The position numbers and the translations under genes are program-made. This document shows, piece by piece, positions 34,346 to 40,033 of a stretch of 40,033 nucleotides of DNA (positions are counted from its first letter, which is position 1; every line of letters starts with the position of its first letter). The notes beneath the pieces were generated by a model that saw nothing but the letters and a program-made list of their open reading frames with translations, was not told where the DNA came from and did no database searches. Source of the stretch: Clostridia bacterium (GTDB lineage: Bacteria > Bacillota > Clostridia > Christensenellales > Aristaeellaceae); assembly GCA_017434085.1 (NCBI GenBank), contig JAFRFY010000116.1, positions 1 through 40,033 of the forward strand, in the 5' to 3' direction.

Positions 34346-37063
34346 ATGAAGGCGCATGGCCGGGAAAAGGGCAGGTTCAACCTGTTCGTGCCGATGATCG
34401 TCATATTCTGCCTGATGGTGGTGATGGTGCTGTACACCTCCCGCGTCATTCAGGATGTGGCGACGGGCAACATCCACGAAATGGGCGAGGACAGGATCTC
34501 CGGCGTGGCGGCGCAGCTCGAGAACTATCTGGAGCGGACCAAGAGCGCGCTGTGGGTTTCGGCGGACACGGTGGATTACATGATCCGCAACGGCGCGTCC
34601 ACGCAGTACATACTTGACTACATCATGGAGGAGACGGACCGCCAGAGGGAGCATTACGATGCGAACATCACCGGGCTCTACGGCTATATTCAGGGCGAAT
34701 ACCTGGACGGACTGGCCTGGGTACCGCCGGAGGGCTACGACCCCACCCAGCGGGACTGGTATAAGATCGCCCTTGACGCGCGGGGAGAGATCACCATCGT
34801 GCCCCCCTATCTGGATGCCCAGACCCACGACATCGTCATCTCCATCTGCCGCATGCTCTCCAACGGGTCTGACGTCATCTCCATTGATCTGACGATGAAC
34901 CACATCCAGGAAATCGTCACCGATCTGCACATCATGGAAAAGGGCCATGGCTTTGTCGTCAACCAGGACGGCATGATCATCGCCCATCAGGACGCGGCGC
35001 AGCGGGGAGCCAATCTGGCGGAGGACGCGGCGCAGCGCGCGCTGCTGGACGCGATACTGGAAAAGCAGAACGGCATCTTCGAGATGACGATGGGCGGCGA
35101 AAAGCAGACGGTGTTCGTCAAGGAGATCGTGGACCAGTGGTATGTGGTCATCGCGGTCGGCAACCGGGAGCTGTTCGCCGAGGCCCGGCAGCAGACGGCC
35201 GTCAACGTGCTGATCTGTATCGTCATATTCGCGCTGATCGCGTTCTTCTACGTGATCGGGCACAAAAACGAGCAGAGCTATTCCCGCCGCATCGAGGAAA
35301 TGCGGGCCGAGGAGCAGAAGCAGGCTTATGAAGCACGGGCACTGAAGCTGGAGAAGGAAGCCGCCGACCGGGCCAACCAGGCCAAGAGCAGCTTCCTGGC
35401 GGAGATGTCCCATGAGATCCGCACGCCCATCAACGCCGTGCTGGGCATGAATGAGATGATCCTGCGGGAGAGTACCCGCTCTCGCGGCGCGGAGGCCGCC
35501 GCGCCTGACGTCCGGGACGCATTTGCCGGCATCACCGCCTGCGCCCGCAACATCGAGAGCGCTGGGAACAACCTGCTGGCCATCATCAACGACATCCTCG
35601 ACCTCTCGAAGATCGAGGCGGGCAAGATGGACATCGTCGAGGGTGGATACCGGCTCAGCGCCATGCTCAATGACCTGAGCAATATGATCCTCTTCAAGGC
35701 CCGCGAAAAGGGGCTGGATTTTGACATCGACGTGGATGAGGCGCTCCCCGACAGCCTGTTCGGCGACGAGGTGCGGGTGCGCCAGATCATCACAAACATA
35801 CTCAACAACGCCGTGAAGTACACCGAGAAGGGCTTTGTCCGGCTGACGCTGCGCGGCGACATGCCGGAGGCGGCGGCCGGGCAGACGGTGCGCCTCGTCA
35901 TCACCGTGCAGGATACGGGCGTGGGCATCCGGCCGGAGGATGTCGACAAGATGTTTGACAAGTTCCAGCGCCTGGATCTTGAGCAGAACAGCACCGTGGA
36001 GGGCACCGGCCTGGGGCTCGCCATCACGCACCGGCTGCTGGACATGATGGGCGGCAGCATCGAGGTGAAGAGCACGTACGGCAGGGGCTCCGTGTTCACG
36101 GTGACCATTCCGCAGAAGATCGTGTCGCCCGAACCCATCGGAGACTTCCGAAAGGGGCTTCGCGCGCATGCGCCGGCGTCTGGGGACTACTGCGAGAGCT
36201 TCCGCGCGCCGGAGGCCCGCGTGCTGATCGCGGACGACACGCGGATGAACCTGACCGTCGCCGTCGGCCTGCTGAAGGGCACGCAGATACAGATCGACAC
36301 GGCCACGGGCGGCGAGGAGGCCATCGCCCTGGCGGCGGAGAGGCCCTACGACCTGATCCTGATGGACCAGCGCATGCCGAGGATGGACGGCACCGAGGCG
36401 CTGCGCCGCATCCGCGCGCAGGCGGACGGCGCGAACCGGGATACCCCGGTCATCTGCCTGACGGCGGACGCGGTCGTCGGCGCGAAGGAGCGCTACATCG
36501 CCGACGGCTTCACGGATTACCTGACCAAGCCTATCGACAGCCAGGCGCTGGAGCGCATGCTGATGGCCTATCTGCCAAAGGAAAAGATCATTCCCATGCC
36601 CAGAACGGACAGCCCGTCGAAGCGGGGCGCGGAGCCGTCCGACCCGCGCGAACGGGACGCCTATGCCCCGCTGCGCACGGCGGGCATCGACCCCGGGATC
36701 GGGCTCGGCTATTGCCAGGGCGACGAGAACCTCTACCGATCCCTGCTGCAGGATTACCTGCAATGCGCCGGGGAGCGGGCGGAGGGCCTTGTCAGGCAGT
36801 ATGACGCGCGCGACCTGAAGGTCTACGCGATACTGGCGCACACGATCAAGAGCGCGTCCAAGACGATCGGCGCCACGGCGCTTTCCGATATCGCCGCGAC
36901 ACTGGAGGCGGCGGCGGACGCGGGCGACCTCGCCGCGCATCAAGACGACCATCGGCGATTGCTGGAGCAATACGGCGCGACGGTCGCCGCGATTCGGTCC
37001 GTAATCCCGTTGCCCGAGCAGAAGCCCGACGATGGGGAAATCATGGAGTTTCTGCCGGAATAG
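34346..37063 (+). CDS. Hybrid sensor histidine kinase with extracellular Cache sensor
   Basis: 905 residues. One N-terminal helix (about 11-33), an extracellular double-Cache-like domain (about 34-285; YDPTQRDWYKIA and VPPYLDAQTHDIVISI are typical), a second helix, a coiled coil, HisKA H356 in MSHEIRTPINAVLGM, HATPase (NNAVKYT, DTGVGI, GTGLGLAI), REC D674 in LMDQRMPRMDG, and Hpt H832 in LAHTIKSASK. Start ATG 34346, four bases after the previous stop. The Cache domain binds small ligands such as amino or organic acids, so this kinase hears outside signals while its twin has a membrane sensor; both probably phosphorylate the same target. Confidence 0.94.
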   Translation: MKAHGREKGRFNLFVPMIVIFCLMVVMVLYTSRVIQDVATGNIHEMGEDRISGVAAQLENYLERTKSALWVSADTVDYMIRNGASTQYILDYIMEETDRQREHYDANITGLYGYIQGEYLDGLAWVPPEGYDPTQRDWYKIALDARGEITIVPPYLDAQTHDIVISICRMLSNGSDVISIDLTMNHIQEIVTDLHIMEKGHGFVVNQDGMIIAHQDAAQRGANLAEDAAQRALLDAILEKQNGIFEMTMGGEKQTVFVKEIVDQWYVVIAVGNRELFAEARQQTAVNVLICIVIFALIAFFYVIGHKNEQSYSRRIEEMRAEEQKQAYEARALKLEKEAADRANQAKSSFLAEMSHEIRTPINAVLGMNEMILRESTRSRGAEAAAPDVRDAFAGITACARNIESAGNNLLAIINDILDLSKIEAGKMDIVEGGYRLSAMLNDLSNMILFKAREKGLDFDIDVDEALPDSLFGDEVRVRQIITNILNNAVKYTEKGFVRLTLRGDMPEAAAGQTVRLVITVQDTGVGIRPEDVDKMFDKFQRLDLEQNSTVEGTGLGLAITHRLLDMMGGSIEVKSTYGRGSVFTVTIPQKIVSPEPIGDFRKGLRAHAPASGDYCESFRAPEARVLIADDTRMNLTVAVGLLKGTQIQIDTATGGEEAIALAAERPYDLILMDQRMPRMDGTEALRRIRAQADGANRDTPVICLTADAVVGAKERYIADGFTDYLTKPIDSQALERMLMAYLPKEKIIPMPRTDSPSKRGAEPSDPRERDAYAPLRTAGIDPGIGLGYCQGDENLYRSLLQDYLQCAGERAEGLVRQYDARDLKVYAILAHTIKSASKTIGATALSDIAATLEAAADAGDLAAHQDDHRRLLEQYGATVAAIRSVIPLPEQKPDDGEIMEFLPE

Positions 37064-37093
37064 ACGATATTTTCCAATGCCTTCCCCGCGCCG

Positions 37094-37122
37094 TTGCCCC
37101 GCAGCGCCGCCTGTGGTATAAT
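37094..37122 (+). promoter_or_regulatory. Promoter of the EAL-HD gene pair
   Basis: -35 TTGCCC (37094-37099), 17-bp spacer, -10 TATAAT (37117-37122). Confidence 0.6.
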
Positions 37123-37157
37123 GGCGTCGGACATAGCATTCCGGGAGCGGAAATGGC

Positions 37158-37781
37158 GTGACGCAAATGAGCAGACAGTACCTGACCGGCGACGTTCTGG
37201 CCGCAATGGAGCGCCGGGAGATAAAAGTATGCTATCAGCCGAAATACGACGCGACGACGAATCGCCTGAAATCCGCGGAAGCGCTGGCCCGGTGGGTCAG
37301 GAAGGACGGAAGCGTCGTATTGCCGGAGCAGTTTTTGACCTCCATGGAACAATCTGACGTCATCACGGTGCTGGATTGGTTTATGGTGGAGCAGGTTTGC
37401 GCCTTCCTCGAACGGCTGAAGGCGGAGGGCATCCGGCTTCGCCCCGTTTCCGTCAACTTTTCGAGATGGCATCTTCACGAGGAGGACATGGCCCAGCGCC
37501 TGGCCGACATCGTCGATTCCCATCATCTGGAGCACAGTCTGATCGTCGTGGAGATCACCGAATCGGCCATGATCAATGAAGAGGACCGCATGCGTGAAAT
37601 GGTCGCGGAGCTGCACGGACATGGCTTTGAGTTTTCCATCGACGATTTCGGCAGCGGCCTGTCTTCGCTGAGCATGGTGGCCGATACCCTTCCGGATGAG
37701 ATCAAGATCGACCGCTCCCTGCTCAGGAAAAACTGTGAGGATGTGCTGGTCATCAGCCTGTGCAACAATATCGGGGAATGA
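37158..37781 (+). CDS. EAL-domain protein lacking the C-terminal part of the domain
   Basis: 207 residues, stand-alone EAL fold. Present: Q27 in YQPKY, E41-A42-L43, N100 in VSVNFS, E132 in EITES, D162-D163 in IDDFGSG, K183 in IKIDRS. Missing: the last roughly 45-50 residues with the EGVE glutamate and the QGF..SRP block, so c-di-GMP hydrolysis is unlikely. It may still bind the nucleotide. Start GTG 37158 (GGAG ten bases before), ATG 37167 possible. The stop overlaps the potential ATG 37778 of the HD gene, so either the truncation was followed by coupling or the gene is a degraded remnant. Confidence 0.8.
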   Translation: MTQMSRQYLTGDVLAAMERREIKVCYQPKYDATTNRLKSAEALARWVRKDGSVVLPEQFLTSMEQSDVITVLDWFMVEQVCAFLERLKAEGIRLRPVSVNFSRWHLHEEDMAQRLADIVDSHHLEHSLIVVEITESAMINEEDRMREMVAELHGHGFEFSIDDFGSGLSSLSMVADTLPDEIKIDRSLLRKNCEDVLVISLCNNIGE

Positions 37782-37783
37782 TC

Positions 37784-38764
37784 ATGCGCCTGTGGGATAT
37801 CTACGCGCCGACGGTGCCTGACTTCATATTGCAGGCCATGGAATCGCCGGAGATGCGCCGCCTTCAGAACGTCGGCATGAACTGCGGGTGCGAATACACG
37901 TCGTTCCCGCTGTTTCGGCGCATCCATGCGCCGTATTCGCGCTTCGACCACAGCGTGGGCGTGGCGCTGCTCGTATGGCGCTTCACGGGAGATATCCGCC
38001 AGGCGCTGGCCGGGCTCTTTCACGATATCGCCACGCCCTGCTTTGCGCATGTGGTCGATTTCATGCTGGGCGACAGCATGACCCAGGAGGCGACGGAGGA
38101 CGGAACCGGGACCGCGATCGCGCAATCCGAAGGTATCCGGGCGCTCCTGCGGGCACATGGCCTGTCGACCGGCGACGTCGCCGATTATCACAGGTATCCC
38201 ATCGCCGATAATGACAGCCCGCGCCTGTCCGCCGACCGGCTGGAGTACACGCTCGGCAATCTGGTGAACTATGGATTCGTTACCCGCGACCGGGCGAAAT
38301 GGATGCTGGACGCGCTTACCGTGCTGCGCGATGAGAAGGGTCAGACAGAGTTGGGCTTTACCGGTATGGAGGAAGCCGTGGCCTTCGCCAACGGCGCGAT
38401 GGAAATGGGCAGGATATACGTCTCCGAGCCGGACCGCTTCTCCATGCAGATGCTGGCGGCGCTGCTGGCCGAAGCCAGGGACGCGGGCGTCATTACGATG
38501 TCGGATCTCTGGCGCGACGAGCCGTACCTGATCGACAAGCTGTGCCGGGATGCGCGATTTGCGGAGGAATGGCGCCGTTACAGGCGGTACAGGGGCATCA
38601 TCCACGGGGAAGGCGGGATCGTCGTCCACGCGAAGAAGCGCTTCATCGACCCGCTGGTGCAGGGGCGTGGCCGTGTCAGCCGTCTGGATGCCGATTTCAA
38701 AAACCGCATGGATGCGTTCCTTCGAGAGCCTCAGAACGAACCGATGATCGGGATTCTGTCCTGA
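37784..38764 (+). CDS. HD-domain phosphohydrolase (dNTPase-like)
   Basis: 326 residues. N terminus MRLWDIYAPTVPDFI is typical of a Clostridia HD family that also carries NVGMNCGCEYTSF. HD ligands H56 (RFDHSVGVA), H80-D81 (LAGLFHDIATPCF), and Asp in LSADRLEYTL. The architecture (long helical C terminus, SADRLEY) resembles SAMHD1/YdhJ-type phosphohydrolases, so a nucleotide substrate is likely but untested. Start chosen at ATG 37784, seven bases after GGGG; ATG 37778 would overlap the EAL stop by four bases. Probably translated from the EAL transcript. Confidence 0.85.
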   Translation: MRLWDIYAPTVPDFILQAMESPEMRRLQNVGMNCGCEYTSFPLFRRIHAPYSRFDHSVGVALLVWRFTGDIRQALAGLFHDIATPCFAHVVDFMLGDSMTQEATEDGTGTAIAQSEGIRALLRAHGLSTGDVADYHRYPIADNDSPRLSADRLEYTLGNLVNYGFVTRDRAKWMLDALTVLRDEKGQTELGFTGMEEAVAFANGAMEMGRIYVSEPDRFSMQMLAALLAEARDAGVITMSDLWRDEPYLIDKLCRDARFAEEWRRYRRYRGIIHGEGGIVVHAKKRFIDPLVQGRGRVSRLDADFKNRMDAFLREPQNEPMIGILS

Positions 38765-38841
38765 TTCTGGTTAACATCAATAAATCATTCAAACTCTGCA
38801 AGCAGGTCATCACGGTTCCCATAACCAATGCCATCAAGAAC

Positions 38842-38979
38842 ATGGATAAGAAAGAAAGAAATCAATATCTATATTTGTTTATCGTCTTGGTTATAATATA
38901 TTCTTATTTCGCTATTTTCCTTCTTTTCCATCTCTTTCTCATGGCATTCCTAACATTCCTTCATTTCTTTTGCACTTGA
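38842..38979 (+). CDS. Possible 45-residue single-pass hydrophobic peptide
   Basis: MDKKERNQYLYLF then an almost unbroken hydrophobic stretch (IVLVIIYSYFAIFLLF, FLMAFLTFLHFF) to the stop. A charged N terminus plus a long helix is the layout of membrane-acting small proteins, including type I toxins. Against it: no clear ribosome site, and T-rich DNA always yields such codons in one frame. Listed only as a candidate. Confidence 0.25.
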   Translation: MDKKERNQYLYLFIVLVIIYSYFAIFLLFHLFLMAFLTFLHFFCT

Positions 38980-39020
38980 TATTCTATCTCATATGCGCTA
39001 TAATTGTTAGCGTTAACTAA
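38976..39020 (+). promoter_or_regulatory. Promoter and candidate operator of the methyltransferase remnant
   Basis: -35 TTGATA (38976-38981), 17-bp spacer, perfect -10 TATAAT (38999-39004). Just after it TTAGCGTTAACTAA (39007-39020), an imperfect palindrome around GTTAAC at the expected start site, reminiscent of DtxR-type boxes; a repressor site is likely but the regulator is unknown. Confidence 0.55.
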
Positions 39021-39053
39021 TCATACTGTTCAGAAGGAGGGTTGTGAAGTCCC

Positions 39054-39490
39054 ATGTCCAAGTACCATATCGAGAAGAGCACCGTGCAGGAGACGCTGAT
39101 TATTCCCCTGTATGGGCGCAAGGTGTGTTCGGAGAAGTTTCCGCACCTGTTCAAGGACCCGGAGGCGGAGCGCATCTGCGACGGGCTGGACTATGATTTC
39201 TCGGAAAAGGGCAGGAAGATGGAGTCCGCCACGGCGCGAGGATGATGACCCGGACATGGCTGAAGGAAGCGGGCATTACGGACGTCGGGGCGTTCTTCTC
39301 GCTGGAGCGCTCGTCGGAGCTGGAGAGCTGGAGCGCGGATTTCGCGGAGGTATCTTCAAAGAGCTATATGCGCGGATACCGGGACATCTACCGCGACGTG
39401 AACCTTTTGCACAAGCTGATGATCCGCTTCTGCGACAGCCTCGTGAAGATGGTCATCGTGAAGATACGGTTCAGGGAAGACGCAACATGA
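39054..39490 (+). pseudogene. LCM-type class I SAM methyltransferase, internally deleted
   Basis: The first about 55 residues (MSKYHIEKSTVQETLIIPLYGRK..., FPHLFKDPEAERICDGLDYDF) match the N terminus of bacterial leucine-carboxyl-methyltransferase-like proteins. From about 39215 the frame changes, and only the C terminus follows (WLKEAGITDVGAFFSLERSSELESW, YMRGYRDIYRDVNLLHKLMIRFCDSLVKM). About 130 residues with the SAM-binding core are missing, so it cannot be active. Good promoter and an AAGGAGGG ribosome site 12 bases before the ATG remain. Confidence 0.78.
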
Positions 39491-39523
39491 TCATTGGTAA
39501 TGGAAGCCTTCCTGCTCTTTTCA

Positions 39524-40033
39524 TTAGGCAGACAGCTTCCCGCCGTCCATGACGTATACTTCATCAGCGAACTGTGCAGCTTCGTTTTCGTGGGTCACCA
39601 GCAGCACTCCCGCGCCGTCGTCCGCCGCCTTGCGCAGAAGGCCGAGCACGGCGAGGGTGTTTTCGTTGTCGAGACCGGCAGTGGGTTCGTCGGCCAGCAG
39701 GATGCCCGGTCGCATCAGCATGGCGCGGGCGAAGGCCATGCGCCGCAGTTCGCCGCTGGACAGCTCGTTGGGCTTCGCGGTCATCAGCGCTTCGAGACCT
39801 ACGTCCACAAGCAGCGCGTTCGCCCTGTCCACAGGTGGGTTTTGCCTGTTGTACAGGATGGCGGGAAGCAGCACGTTCTCCAGCACCGTCAGGCTCAAAA
39901 GCGCCGTGTGCCCCTGCGGGATCAGACCGATCTTTTCATTGCGCAGCCGGGCCAGCGATTTTTCATCCAGCGCATAGAGATCAGTATCGTCCAGCAGCAC
40001 TTTGCCGGAGGTAGGCGTCAGCATACCTGCCAG
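39524..40033 (-). CDS. ABC transporter ATP-binding protein (MacB/LolD type), 5' part outside window
   Basis: The last 169 residues. Seen: LTPTSGKVLLDDTDLYAL, Q-loop LIPQGHTALLSLTVLENVLLPA, signature LSSGELRRMAFARAM, Walker B ILLADEPTAGLDNEN, switch LLVTHENEAA. The Walker A region is beyond the window edge. The style fits FtsX/MacB-coupled ATPases that serve lipoprotein or peptide export and resistance permeases; the permease is not in view. It runs convergent to the methyltransferase remnant, with about 33 bases between. Confidence 0.9.
   Translation of the reverse strand: MAGMLTPTSGKVLLDDTDLYALDEKSLARLRNEKIGLIPQGHTALLSLTVLENVLLPAILYNRQNPPVDRANALLVDVGLEALMTAKPNELSSGELRRMAFARAMLMRPGILLADEPTAGLDNENTLAVLGLLRKAADDGAGVLLVTHENEAAQFADEVYVMDGGKLSA

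Larger units (their letters stand above)
38765..39053. other. Strongly AT-rich island between GC-rich genes
   Basis: About 290 bases dominated by A/T, unlike everything else in the window, with many T-rich plus-strand runs. It contains a possible small hydrophobic peptide and the promoter/operator of the methyltransferase remnant. The composition suggests foreign origin or a horizontally gained edge; no repeat ends or integrase are visible. Confidence 0.6.

Noticed and set aside
34262-36970. A 902-codon minus frame opposite the second hybrid kinase
   Set aside because: Antisense shadow of a well-supported kinase with all motifs intact; repetitive Arg/Val/His composition.

Overview
The window looks like chromosomal DNA of a GC-rich anaerobic Clostridia-type Bacillota, probably a gut or rumen lineage. 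The evidence is the strong AGGAGG-type ribosome sites, short Lys-rich signal peptides of the 'MKK(L/I)...ALAEE' kind, sigma-A-like promoters, a cobalamin riboswitch, an ArsR-NifX fusion, a secreted FMN/FAD reductase, clostripain and C69 peptidases, and c-di-GMP signalling genes. Species cannot be told from the sequence alone. No rRNA, tRNA, CRISPR array, intact transposase or phage gene was seen.

Region 1 (1-9360, minus strand) is one tightly packed transcription unit. A near-consensus promoter is followed by a cobalamin riboswitch and an intrinsic terminator. Then come an M14/aspartoacylase-like hydrolase, a family-5 (Opp/Dpp/Nik type) solute-binding protein, permeases B and C, ATPases D and F, a second unrelated periplasmic binding protein, and a CPC-type heavy-metal P-type ATPase running off the window. 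B12 control of a peptide/nickel-type importer plus a metal exporter suggests uptake and homeostasis of cobalt, a cobalt chelate or a corrinoid precursor. This is the strongest candidate here for an undescribed system.

Region 2 (9400-13110): metY (O-acetylhomoserine sulfhydrylase, minus) has a 21-codon leader peptide ending Met-Cys-Arg whose last codons lie in a hairpin arm, which suggests attenuation. It diverges from a hydantoinase/oxoprolinase-family gene.

Region 3 (13100-17860) is eroded. It has tails of an EAL and a GGDEF gene meeting head to head, an Ig-like surface protein, one intact and one internally deleted chromate transporter, an amidohydrolase, a chimeric remnant of a ribose-type ABC permease, and a zinc alcohol dehydrogenase frameshifted in an A6 run. 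It reads as a collapsed sugar-acid catabolic locus.

Region 4 (17880-29750) holds mixed single genes: an HD hydrolase, a clostripain-like protease, a C69 dipeptidase, an MBL hydrolase, a Gly/His-rich small membrane protein, a secreted FMN/FAD fumarate-reductase-like enzyme, an ArsR-NifX regulator with its own operator, a PAS remnant, a jelly-roll protein, an M20 amidohydrolase and a DUF3592-like protein.

Region 5 (29750-38770) is a signalling block: a REC-GGDEF(degenerate)-REC-HD-GYP protein and two paralogous hybrid histidine kinases (HisKA-HATPase-REC-Hpt) with different sensors, then a C-terminally truncated EAL protein and an HD phosphohydrolase. It looks like a phosphorelay feeding c-di-GMP hydrolysis.

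Region 6 (38770-40033): a sharply AT-rich patch with a possible 45-residue hydrophobic peptide, a deleted leucine-carboxyl-methyltransferase-like gene behind a good promoter/operator, and a partial MacB/LolD-type ABC ATPase.
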